In this document: piece after piece, positions 27,649-36,560 of the stretch | How the letters are laid out: every line of letters begins with the position of its first letter | Numbering within the stretch: the first letter of the stretch is position 1 | DNA from: Desulfuromonas sp. | GTDB taxonomy: Bacteria > Desulfobacterota > Desulfuromonadia > Desulfuromonadales > Geothermobacteraceae | Reading direction: 5' to 3' | DNA: 64,000 bases | Assembly: GCA_002868905.1 (NCBI GenBank) | Contig: PKUA01000029.1 | Coordinates: forward strand, 1-64,000 | Translations under genes and position numbers: made by a program | The notes under the pieces: model-generated | Database searches by the model: none | Told to the model about the DNA's origin: nothing | Seen by the model: only the letters and a program-made list of their open reading frames with translations

Positions 27649-27853
27649 AGTATTTGAGTTGATAAACAGGCGGCAAATCATAATTCGTCATAATTTTGCT
27701 GTCAAGCGCTAGCACTCCTGCGTGAAAAGACATGACAGAACGTCTTTTGCCGTAATAGTTGCGTGTACGTGCAGGATGCAGGAAACATCAGCAGGACGGG
27801 AATAATTAAAATCGGCCCTCTTCAGGGCACGAAAAAGGCAGGCTCCGAGACCA

Positions 27854-29896
27854 GTGTTCAATTCTCTGAAAGTCAAAATTATCGGGTTGACAACGGTCAT
27901 CATGATCATGGCGGTTGTGTTGACCGCATGGCTGAACGTCCGAACCCAGGAAGCGATGCTGTCCCGTTTCGCCGAGCAAAACGGTCGCGTCCTCGGGGAC
28001 ACCATCCACAACAGCATCATCGCCAACATGGCGAGCGGTAAAAACGAAGAAGTCGCCAATATCCTCCGCCGCATCGCCAAAGAACCCGCCATTGAATCAA
28101 TCCGAATTTTTGATGAAACCGGTCGAATTCTGATCTCTGCCTTTCCTGAGGAAACCGGTGATCTTGTCCCGGCTTCTGAAATTCTCGCTTATCGATCCGG
28201 AAAATTTGCGTTCACGCAGAGCATGGACGGTTCCCTGCACCACACCAACATGGTGCCGATACACAACGCACCTGTCTGTCATGAATGCCATGACTCGAAC
28301 ATCGACGTACTCGGCATTCTCAACGTACACATCTCGCTTACCGAGATGGCCATGCTGCAGAACCAGGGGCGAGCTGCTGCCATTCTCTCCTCCGGTGGCA
28401 TGCTTGTTTTCCTCATCCTGATTCTCGCTGCCTTCATACTTATCTATGTCGATCGTCCGTTGCGGAGATTTGCCTCGGCCATGCATTTGGTGGAACAAGG
28501 AGACTTTGGCCGTGCTACCACCTCAATCGGCAGTTCCCGTGAGATGGCCATCCTGTCCGAAAAATTCAACCTCATGGTCGACAGACTGAAGAACCTGATC
28601 GAAAGAACCGTCGCCCAGGAGAGGGAGATGGCGGTAACGGAAGAGAAGCTCTCCCACCACGATGAAATCCGCAACATGAACATCACCCTGGAGGAGCGGC
28701 TCAAAGAGATCGAGTACCTCAACATCACTCTGGAAGAACGGATTGAAGAGATCGAGGAAGCCAACTTCAAGATAGCCGACCTCGCGGGGGAGCTTGAAGA
28801 ACGCAACACCAATCTTGAGCGCGCCGTCAACAGGCTTCAGGCTCTCAATCAGATGGGACTGTCGATTAATTCGACCAACAACCTGCCGCGACTTTTCAAC
28901 CAGTTGATCAACCGTGCCCTCGACACACTCAACGCCAATGTCGGTTATATCCTGTTACTGGACCGCGACAGTTGGACTCTGAAAATCGGTGCTGCCAAGG
29001 GAATTGCCGAGAATTTCGATCGTAACATGCGGATTCCGATCAAGCAGGGCGGCGTCTCGCAGTGGGTCCTCAAAAACCACCAACCCCTGTTGATATCGGA
29101 CATTTCCGAGAGCAGGGAGTTCAGTCGCGTCAGCCGTCTCGGCTTCACGAGGGAAACCGTTATCTGCGCTCCCCTGACCAACCAGAACGAAATCATCGGC
29201 ACACTGACATTCTGCAATCGTCGGGATGAATCACCATTCAACGCCGAGGACCTCGAACTGACTTCGACCATCGCTGCACAGGCCAGCGTTGCCATTCGGA
29301 ATGCCCGCCTCTACGAGGAGCAGGAGCTTACCTACCTCAACACGGTTCAGGCCCTGGTTTCCGCCGTTGAGGCTAGCGACGCCTACACCCGCGGACACTC
29401 CGAACGAGTCACCCGGTATGCCATGAAGCTTGCCAACCACATGGATCTCTCGGTGGAGTCGCTGAAGAATCTCGAACAGGCCGCCATCCTTCACGACATC
29501 GGCAAAATAGGTATCTGCGAAGCGGTTCTCCATAAAAAGGAGAAACTCTCGAGCGAAGAGTTCGAAATCCTTTATCAACACCCCGCGATCGGGCACAAGA
29601 TTCTCGCCCCGATCAGCTTCCTCGGCGAGGTCAGGGACATCATCCACCAGCACCATGAAAGATTTGACGGCAAAGGCTACCCTGCCGGGCTCAAAGGTGA
29701 GGACATCTCCCTTGAAGCGAGAATTCTCGCTGTTGCCGACACCTACGATGCCATGACCACCGACAGACCCTATCGGAAGGCCTTGAGCCACGAAATCACA
29801 ATCCAGGAAATTCGTGATCACGCAGGGTCGCAGTTTGATCCCGTCGTTGCCGAGGCTTTTCTGGAAATGTGCGAAAAATCCCCGATTCACACCTAA
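27854..29896 (+). CDS. HD-GYP c-di-GMP phosphodiesterase with c-haem periplasmic sensor, HAMP and GAF
   Basis: A 680-residue sensor starting at GTG (27854). Residues about 10-30 (IIGLTTVIMIMAVVLTAWLN) and 175-198 are transmembrane. The periplasmic loop between them contains VPIHNAPVCHECHDSNIDV, a CXXCH site for covalent haem. A HAMP domain (about 200-250), a long coiled coil (250-330), a GAF domain (about 345-490) and an HD-GYP domain follow. The active site is visible in AILHDIGKIGI and HHERFDGKGYPAGLKGEDI. The HD-GYP family hydrolyses c-di-GMP. A haem sensor suggests control by redox state or a gas, which is inferred. The GGDEF gene follows after 18 bases, giving opposing activities in one operon. 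Confidence 0.93.
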   Translation: MFNSLKVKIIGLTTVIMIMAVVLTAWLNVRTQEAMLSRFAEQNGRVLGDTIHNSIIANMASGKNEEVANILRRIAKEPAIESIRIFDETGRILISAFPEETGDLVPASEILAYRSGKFAFTQSMDGSLHHTNMVPIHNAPVCHECHDSNIDVLGILNVHISLTEMAMLQNQGRAAAILSSGGMLVFLILILAAFILIYVDRPLRRFASAMHLVEQGDFGRATTSIGSSREMAILSEKFNLMVDRLKNLIERTVAQEREMAVTEEKLSHHDEIRNMNITLEERLKEIEYLNITLEERIEEIEEANFKIADLAGELEERNTNLERAVNRLQALNQMGLSINSTNNLPRLFNQLINRALDTLNANVGYILLLDRDSWTLKIGAAKGIAENFDRNMRIPIKQGGVSQWVLKNHQPLLISDISESREFSRVSRLGFTRETVICAPLTNQNEIIGTLTFCNRRDESPFNAEDLELTSTIAAQASVAIRNARLYEEQELTYLNTVQALVSAVEASDAYTRGHSERVTRYAMKLANHMDLSVESLKNLEQAAILHDIGKIGICEAVLHKKEKLSSEEFEILYQHPAIGHKILAPISFLGEVRDIIHQHHERFDGKGYPAGLKGEDISLEARILAVADTYDAMTTDRPYRKALSHEITIQEIRDHAGSQFDPVVAEAFLEMCEKSPIHT

Positions 29897-29914
29897 CCGA
29901 CCGTTGATTTGCTC

Positions 29915-32074
29915 ATGAGGTTTGCCGCAGTTCGATCACTGTCTCTCTCCAAGAAAATCCTGCTGCCGTTTATCCTGCTTCTTCTTATTCTCGGCCTCAC
30001 CGCCACCCTCGGAACCATCTACCTGATCCACGACTCACTCAACACCTCCACGAACCAACACCTGGAGGAGTCGCGCGATCGAATGCTGCATCAGATCAAA
30101 GCGGTCGAAAGACACCTTTTGCACGATTCAGAACTACTCACCGCATCGATGATTGACGGCAAGTTGGACCCATCTACCTTTCAAGCCCAATCGAAGGCTT
30201 TGCAGTTATCGGGGATGGTAGCAAAACTGCTCAACCGGGACGATGTTGCCAAGATAGAGAATATACAACTTCGTCAATTCATCGATCATGCCATCCGGAG
30301 CGGCAAGCCTCGCCTTCGCTTCTTTGACCAGCTTTCCGGCGAACCCACGCTCGCTCTCGCGTTAACCTTGACCGAGGACGAATCACCTCAAGTCCTGTTT
30401 CTTTACCATCCTTTCAAGCAGGCCTTTTTCAATCCCCTGCTCGGCTCAACCAAACTCGACTATTATCTGTTCAGCAAATTCGGCGATCCCCTTCTTTCCA
30501 GTGATCCGGGCAGGGAATTACCACCCATTTCCAGTGAGACGCTTGACAAAGCCATTCAGGGGATATCAACCACCTCAAACATACCGGGTGAGAGAACGCG
30601 GTATATCCTGAGCGGGGTTCCACTCGGCACAACTGACCTGCTTCTCATCGGTGTAGCCGTACCGACCAAGCAACTCGAAACCCTGATTGGAAGTCTTGCG
30701 ACCCGCTCCGTTTTCACCATCCTGATTATTCTCATCGCCGGCGGTCTGCTCTTCTTCAAATATCTCACCTACCTGACAAAACCGGTCGAAGAACTCCTTG
30801 CCGCCACCCGACGTGTCAGTGACGGAGACCTTGAATACCGCCTTCCTGTCGATCCGGACCATGAGGGCGACGAATTGAATCAACTCTCGTTCTCATTCAA
30901 TTCGATGGTCGAACAACTCTCTGAGCTATGGCAGGAGAAGGTGTCCAACGAGCGTGAGTTGACCCTGGCCCAGGAAGAGTTGAAGTACAAGGAAATCCTC
31001 GAAACGAAGAACAGTGAAATCGAGCGCTCGCACCAGGAACTTCGGTCCTCCTTCAAGGAACTGACCGCCCTGCTGCAATTGAACCAGACGATGACCTCGA
31101 CCCTTGATTTGAGTGTTCTTTTCGATCGTATGCTCTCGGTTCTGAGAGAGCTTTTCAGCTGCAAACTTGTTTTACTTCTCTATGATTCCGGGAGCAACGA
31201 TCTGGAATTTCGTAAATCGGTCGGCATCGATCCGGAAGTCTTAAAAGATGTCACTTTTGAACTTGATGAGGGCATAACCGGACGCGCGGCCAACACGCAG
31301 AAACTTGTCTACGTTGCCGACATTAAGAATGATAACGGCAATCTGAATTACAAAGGGAGGGTTTCACCCCGGGGAGCGATGGCGAGCGTCCCGCTGGTTA
31401 ACAAAAACCGGCTTCTCGGGGTTTTGAACCTGCACCACGAGGAAGTAGACGGTTTCAACGACAATGACCTCAGGCTGATCCAGGCGATAGCCAACCAGGC
31501 GGCGATCGCGATTGAAAACAGTCAACTCTATGAAAAAGCCCGCAATCTTTCCAACACCGACGAGTTGACCGGGCTCGCAAACCGAAGGCATTTTCAAACC
31601 ATCCTTCAGCGGGAAGCAGCCCAGGCCCAACGATTTCAATCGTATTTTGCCCTGATGATGATCGACATCGATCATTTCAAGCAGTACAACGACACCCACG
31701 GCCATCTCAAAGGGGATGTCGTCCTGCGGCAGGTCTCAAGTCTTTTGTTGCACAACACGAGAGGGATCGATTTGGTGGCGAGGTTTGGTGGCGAGGAGTT
31801 CGTGCTTCTGCTACCGAAGACCAATAATCACGGCGCCAGGGCTGCCGCGGAAAAATTACGCTCCTGTATTTCCCAGGCTGAATTCGAAGGTGCCGCCGAA
31901 AGCCAGCCACTTGGCAAGCTCACCATTTCGATCGGCATTTCCGTCTACCCGGATGACAGCAAGGATGTATTCGAACTGCTCGACCTGGCCGACCGGGCTC
32001 TCTACCAGGCAAAAGACGCCGGTCGAAACCAATCCATTATCTGGAGCGACACTTTCAAAAATGCGGCGTCCTGA
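29915..32074 (+). CDS. Membrane GGDEF diguanylate cyclase with HAMP and GAF
   Basis: About 719 residues from the ATG at 29915; a TTG six bases earlier is an alternative. Two membrane helices (about 15-38 and 268-290) enclose a periplasmic sensor region with no recognised motif. A HAMP domain, a coiled coil, a GAF domain (about 390-540) and a C-terminal GGDEF domain follow. The active site RFGGEEFVLLLP is intact, and RGID five residues before it matches the RxxD inhibitory site, so c-di-GMP feedback is likely. It makes c-di-GMP and is encoded directly after the HD-GYP gene. Confidence 0.94.
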   Translation: MRFAAVRSLSLSKKILLPFILLLLILGLTATLGTIYLIHDSLNTSTNQHLEESRDRMLHQIKAVERHLLHDSELLTASMIDGKLDPSTFQAQSKALQLSGMVAKLLNRDDVAKIENIQLRQFIDHAIRSGKPRLRFFDQLSGEPTLALALTLTEDESPQVLFLYHPFKQAFFNPLLGSTKLDYYLFSKFGDPLLSSDPGRELPPISSETLDKAIQGISTTSNIPGERTRYILSGVPLGTTDLLLIGVAVPTKQLETLIGSLATRSVFTILIILIAGGLLFFKYLTYLTKPVEELLAATRRVSDGDLEYRLPVDPDHEGDELNQLSFSFNSMVEQLSELWQEKVSNERELTLAQEELKYKEILETKNSEIERSHQELRSSFKELTALLQLNQTMTSTLDLSVLFDRMLSVLRELFSCKLVLLLYDSGSNDLEFRKSVGIDPEVLKDVTFELDEGITGRAANTQKLVYVADIKNDNGNLNYKGRVSPRGAMASVPLVNKNRLLGVLNLHHEEVDGFNDNDLRLIQAIANQAAIAIENSQLYEKARNLSNTDELTGLANRRHFQTILQREAAQAQRFQSYFALMMIDIDHFKQYNDTHGHLKGDVVLRQVSSLLLHNTRGIDLVARFGGEEFVLLLPKTNNHGARAAAEKLRSCISQAEFEGAAESQPLGKLTISIGISVYPDDSKDVFELLDLADRALYQAKDAGRNQSIIWSDTFKNAAS

Positions 32075-32091
32075 TCACCACAACCCACGAG

Positions 32092-33183
32092 TCAATCCTC
32101 GTCCCATTCTTCAAGCGCCTTTTTCTTTTTCTGATATTTGCTGACGCTCCGCCAGCGTTGTTTTTCAAGACTTGCGCTGGTCTGGGTTTGCCTCTTTTCC
32201 AGGGACTCTGCTTCACTCTGCAGCTTCAGGAAGCTTTGGTACCGCACGTCGTCAACCTCCCCCTCAGTCACCCCCTGCTTGACCCTGCAGCCCGGTTCAC
32301 TCTCGTGTCTGCAGTCACTAAAGCGGCACATCTTCCCAAGCTCCCTGATCTCTTCGAAAGTATCCCCCACTTCGCTGATGTCGATGCCGAGCTGCAATTC
32401 ACGCATTCCCGGGTTGTCGATCAACATGGCGCCGTTATCGAGCAGAATTAATTCGCGGTGAGTCGTCGTATGCATCCCCTTCCCCATCGATTCACTGACG
32501 GCGGAGGTCAACTGGCGTTCATAACCCAACAGGGCATTGATAATGGTGGACTTGCCGACGCCGGAAGAACCGAGCAGAGAGACCGTTTCACCCGATCGGA
32601 GGTATGGCACCAGAAGCGAGGTGATGTCATCCTGCTTGGCTGAAAAATGCAGGATCGGGATTCCGGGCGCCAGGGTTTTCACCTCGGCGAGAATTTTTGT
32701 CAGGTCGGTGCAGAGATCCGCCTTGTTCAGGATAACAATGGGACTGGCCCCACTCTGGTGAACCAGTGCCAGGTAACGCTCCAGCCGTCGCGGGTTATAG
32801 TCCCGGTCAAGGCCACTGACAATAAAGACCGTGTCGACATTTGCGACCAAAACCTGAATGACGGGCTGACCATGTTGCTTTCCCGGCGCCTGGCGACTGA
32901 TACATGTGCGACGGGGTAATACCGCTTCCACCAGACCATCCCGTTCCTTATCTCCCGCACGAAAGACAACCCAGTCGCCAACGACCGGCAACAAGCCACC
33001 CTGTCTTGCCAGGTGGTGCAGTCGCCCGGGTATTTTGAGTTCAACCGGTTGCCCGAACCGGTCGATGATGCTGCAGAATTTCCGGGTCGACTGCATGACC
33101 CTTCCCGCCGACAGTCCGGAATCGGCGTATCCGGTAAAAAGCTCATTCAATTTTTTGTCCCAACCGAGACATCGTTCTTTCAT
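32092..33183 (-). CDS. rsgA: Small ribosomal subunit biogenesis GTPase RsgA
   Basis: About 363 residues from the ATG at 33181-33183, which overlaps the AddA-like stop as ATGA and follows a good AGGAGG; 27 extra upstream codons of the frame are excluded. The GTPase motifs are circularly permuted: ILNKADLC (G4) comes before GSSGVGKSTIINALLG (G1) and DNPGMRE (G3). An N-terminal OB fold and a C-terminal zinc site (CRFSDCRHESEPGCRVKQ) complete the family pattern. RsgA acts in late 30S assembly. A basic C-terminal tail (YQKKKKALEEW) follows. Confidence 0.96.
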   Translation of the reverse strand: MKERCLGWDKKLNELFTGYADSGLSAGRVMQSTRKFCSIIDRFGQPVELKIPGRLHHLARQGGLLPVVGDWVVFRAGDKERDGLVEAVLPRRTCISRQAPGKQHGQPVIQVLVANVDTVFIVSGLDRDYNPRRLERYLALVHQSGASPIVILNKADLCTDLTKILAEVKTLAPGIPILHFSAKQDDITSLLVPYLRSGETVSLLGSSGVGKSTIINALLGYERQLTSAVSESMGKGMHTTTHRELILLDNGAMLIDNPGMRELQLGIDISEVGDTFEEIRELGKMCRFSDCRHESEPGCRVKQGVTEGEVDDVRYQSFLKLQSEAESLEKRQTQTSASLEKQRWRSVSKYQKKKKALEEWDED

Positions 33184-36100
33184 GGCAACCGTACCTCCTG
33201 CCAGATATCGTGCGGCATAAAATACAGGGCTGCACGCAATCTCTCCTGCATCCCGGACTGGCAAATAAGCTGGGAATAATTGACCAACTGCTCGCGATAT
33301 CGATCGACCTCACGATCAAGAAACGCCTGCAGGGACTCTCCCTGCTCGGGTTCCCCCGTCTTGTAATCAATGACCCAGCGGTCGCCATCCTCGGCGACAA
33401 AGGTCCTGTCAATAACGGCACTGATCCGATTCCCATTGATGATCCCGGTCAAAGGCAGCTCAGATTTGGCGCCGTCGTGCGCAGCAAGGATCCACGTCCC
33501 CTTATCACTTGACAATGCGACCTTAAGCGACAGGATGACTTTCTTTTTCGCTCCCGGCAGAGATTGCGACGGGATGCCGCCATTCAGCAGTGCGTCAGCA
33601 ATACGCTCCCCATTGGCATCAACCCTGGCGGCAGTCCACACATTCACGCCTTCAAGGGCAATTCGTTCCAGCCATGAGTGCACCACCTGACCGACAATTC
33701 GCCCTTCTTCAAATCTCAGAGAAGCTCCCTGGTGGCGATATTCCGTGCCCCTCTTTTCTGAAGCTTTACGAGTCGTCAGGACGTCTGGTTTCAAGCTTCC
33801 AGCAAATTCAGGGATCCGCCAAATTGATGGGAGCCTGGCGAGAGAGGAGACCGGCGACGAACTATCATCCAAATCTCCGTCCTCGTCATCAATCACGTCG
33901 AAGTCGCTCTGCCAGTACGGCCACGCCAGTTCGAGCAACGATCCCGCGGTCGGCGTCGGCTCTCCCTTGGATCTCTGTTCGAGATGTCCGAGCAGATACA
34001 GCCTCTGCTTTGCACGCGTGGCGGCGACATAGAGCAACCTGACCGATTCATGTCGATCTTTGTCTTTTAACAGCTCCCCGATAGCATTATAGGTCTCATC
34101 GACACGATCGGTGTCAGCGGCCGGAATCGGTGCGAGAAGCAATTCGAAATCAGGGTGTTCCTGCCAACGCAGCATCTCCCGCTCATTGCCACGGGTGGCA
34201 CGCCCGAGGCCCGGAAGAATAACCGTGTCGAACTCCAGCCCCTTCGCCTTGTGAATGGTCATGAGCTGGAGGGTGCCGTCCGCCAAAGGATCAGGTGCCG
34301 CATATAGTTTGCCGAGCCGTTCCTGGAGACGGGCGAAAGACTCCAGGTCGCCACCACGCTCCTCCCTTTCCAGCAGGTAGAAAAACTGCCGCGCATCGGA
34401 CAACTCACCCTCGGTAAGACAGGCCGGCCCTCCGAGCTGAAGCCAGGTCGATTCGACCAGCCGACGCAAAGGCAACCTCCCGACCTTGTCGAGGGCACCG
34501 GCGAGAACCGGCACGATACGTTGCAGCCGATCCATCCCTTCCTTACTGAAACGGGGGAAGAGCTCGGTCTGGGACGGTTGCCGGCTGAGCAGATTCCAGA
34601 CCGGCGTGCTGATATCCCCTTCGCATAGTTCGACAAGGTCTGAGAGAGGCAGGCCTGCCCAGGGAGCACGCAGAATGGCCAACCAGGCAACTCTGTCGGC
34701 GGGATGTAACAGGGCGCGGGTCAACGCCAGCAGATCCTGGGCGACCGGACGGCTGTTGAGCGGATCGATATCCTGAGCCTGGAAGGTCAAACTTTCCCGT
34801 TGCAGCAGCGTGACCAGATCCCGCAAGTGGGACCGGGATCGAACCAGGACTGCGATCGTTCCCCCGGGATTCTCGCATTGCGAATGACGGATATGCTCAA
34901 CGATTCGCTCCGCTTCGGCCCGATCCTGTCTTCCGACCCAGGCCGTGCCTGACACGGCAACACCGTCAAGGGAGGGGCACACGGCTTCTGCCGGTGAGAA
35001 CGGTACCGCTCCGGAAACCTCTTCGGCTTGGGGAGGGAACATCGGTTGGAAACCGTCATTGAACCAGGAAACCAACCCGGCTTGGGAACGAAAATTCGCT
35101 GTCAACGAGAGCGGATCAAGGCAGACGTCACCGACCTTGCCGGCCCTTGCCCGAATGAACAGCCCGACCTCAGCCTCGCGAAAGCGATAGATCGACTGCA
35201 TCGGGTCACCGACCAGGAACAGGGTCCTGCCATCCCCCGCACACCATCCGGAGATCAGTCTCAGCACCAGATCGTATTGACCATACGAGGTGTCCTGAAA
35301 TTCATCAATAAGCAGATGCCTGATTTTGCGATCAAGGGCCAGCAACATCTCTTCGGGTTGATCTGCGCTGCCGAGCGCGAGACGGGCCGCCGATGCCAGA
35401 CCGATGAAATCGATCTCACCGCGCCGGCTGAAGACCAACTCAAGTTCGCCAGCAGCAAGCGGGAGGAGTTCGATCAGGCTCTCGAGGGCGGCCCAGTCTT
35501 CATCGTGGTAGGTCGAGCGCGGCAAGGAGCGTAGTTGTTTCAAAGCGATGTGCAGGGCGGAATTCTCCCGTAGCCCTTCGAGCCACGAAGTCATGCGCTG
35601 CTTCATGTCAGCATGTTGTTTCCCCGCCGGGAATCCTTGCGCCTTGGTGACGGTCGAACGGACATCCCCTTTTCCGGTCAATACCAGGTCGGTCAGTGCA
35701 TTCCAGGCAACCTGCGCCTCGACGGTTGCCGCAGGCCGCGCCAGGAGCGCTGGCAGCGACTGCAGAGGATGCCCGTGATCGAGGTTGCCGACGGCAAAAT
35801 CGATCAGTTGTCGCAATTCACTTAAGCCCCCCTGCTCCAACAGTTGTGTGACCTGTTCAAGCCGACTGCAGACAAATCGACCGAGCCCCTCTTCCAATAA
35901 GGCACGGGCCTTGTCACGACGCCGTTTGAGCAGGTGCCGCAGCCATTGGTCTCGTCGGCCGAGCATGGTGACCAGGGCATCCCTGAAGCGGGGTAGCTGG
36001 TTGTCAAAGCGGGCCAGGAGCGGAGAAATAAGGTGCCTTTCCTTTTCACTCCGCTGCAACCTCTCCAACAACTGTTCAGCCGCTTCGCGATACAGCTCAA

Positions 36101-36560
36101 TCGGGTCATCATTGACCCGCGGTGCGTCTCCACAGCGGGTGAGCCACGGCATGCGGCGCGTCAATACGGCACAGAGGCTGTCGATGGTCTGGATCTGCAG
36201 ACGAGACGGGTTGTCAATCAGACGCCAGTTATGCTTCCTGTCGCGCTGCAACACCCGCCGGGCCAGTTCCCATGTCTTGATCGCATGTGAATCGTTGGGC
36301 GACACATCATCGCATCCCCTTTCCAGGGCCTGAAGCAAGCGGGAGCGCATCTCCGACGCCGCCTTCCTGGTGAAGGTAATCGCCAGAACCTCTTCCGGCG
36401 ACTCACACTCCGCCAACAAAACCAGGAGCCGCTGAATCAACAGCTCGGTCTTGCCGGAGCCTGCGGGGGCCTGGACAATGAATGAACGTGAAGGATCGAG
36501 CGCTCTCTCGCGAACGGCTGAATCCGGTGGAGTCTGGCCGGCCCTGACGGAAGTCGTCAT
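33180..36560 (-). CDS. addA: AddA/RecB-like UvrD-family helicase with C-terminal PD-(D/E)XK nuclease
   Basis: A 1126-residue protein. The Walker A motif is VQAPAGSGKTELLIQRLLVL, motif Ia is ITFTRKAASEMRSRL, the Walker B motif is LLIDEFQDTSYGQYDLVL, and motif VI lies in RLLYVAATRAKQRLYLLG. The C-terminus has GQVVHSWLERIAL and WVIDYKTGEPEQ, the RecB-type nuclease motifs. The arrangement fits AddA/AdnAB-like enzymes that resect double-strand breaks for RecA. The adjacent gene (36557-39250) encodes the presumed second subunit and overlaps this start by four bases. The symbol addA is by analogy; the pair differs from Bacillus AddAB. Confidence 0.85.
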   Translation of the reverse strand: MTTSVRAGQTPPDSAVRERALDPSRSFIVQAPAGSGKTELLIQRLLVLLAECESPEEVLAITFTRKAASEMRSRLLQALERGCDDVSPNDSHAIKTWELARRVLQRDRKHNWRLIDNPSRLQIQTIDSLCAVLTRRMPWLTRCGDAPRVNDDPIELYREAAEQLLERLQRSEKERHLISPLLARFDNQLPRFRDALVTMLGRRDQWLRHLLKRRRDKARALLEEGLGRFVCSRLEQVTQLLEQGGLSELRQLIDFAVGNLDHGHPLQSLPALLARPAATVEAQVAWNALTDLVLTGKGDVRSTVTKAQGFPAGKQHADMKQRMTSWLEGLRENSALHIALKQLRSLPRSTYHDEDWAALESLIELLPLAAGELELVFSRRGEIDFIGLASAARLALGSADQPEEMLLALDRKIRHLLIDEFQDTSYGQYDLVLRLISGWCAGDGRTLFLVGDPMQSIYRFREAEVGLFIRARAGKVGDVCLDPLSLTANFRSQAGLVSWFNDGFQPMFPPQAEEVSGAVPFSPAEAVCPSLDGVAVSGTAWVGRQDRAEAERIVEHIRHSQCENPGGTIAVLVRSRSHLRDLVTLLQRESLTFQAQDIDPLNSRPVAQDLLALTRALLHPADRVAWLAILRAPWAGLPLSDLVELCEGDISTPVWNLLSRQPSQTELFPRFSKEGMDRLQRIVPVLAGALDKVGRLPLRRLVESTWLQLGGPACLTEGELSDARQFFYLLEREERGGDLESFARLQERLGKLYAAPDPLADGTLQLMTIHKAKGLEFDTVILPGLGRATRGNEREMLRWQEHPDFELLLAPIPAADTDRVDETYNAIGELLKDKDRHESVRLLYVAATRAKQRLYLLGHLEQRSKGEPTPTAGSLLELAWPYWQSDFDVIDDEDGDLDDSSSPVSSLARLPSIWRIPEFAGSLKPDVLTTRKASEKRGTEYRHQGASLRFEEGRIVGQVVHSWLERIALEGVNVWTAARVDANGERIADALLNGGIPSQSLPGAKKKVILSLKVALSSDKGTWILAAHDGAKSELPLTGIINGNRISAVIDRTFVAEDGDRWVIDYKTGEPEQGESLQAFLDREVDRYREQLVNYSQLICQSGMQERLRAALYFMPHDIWQEVRLP

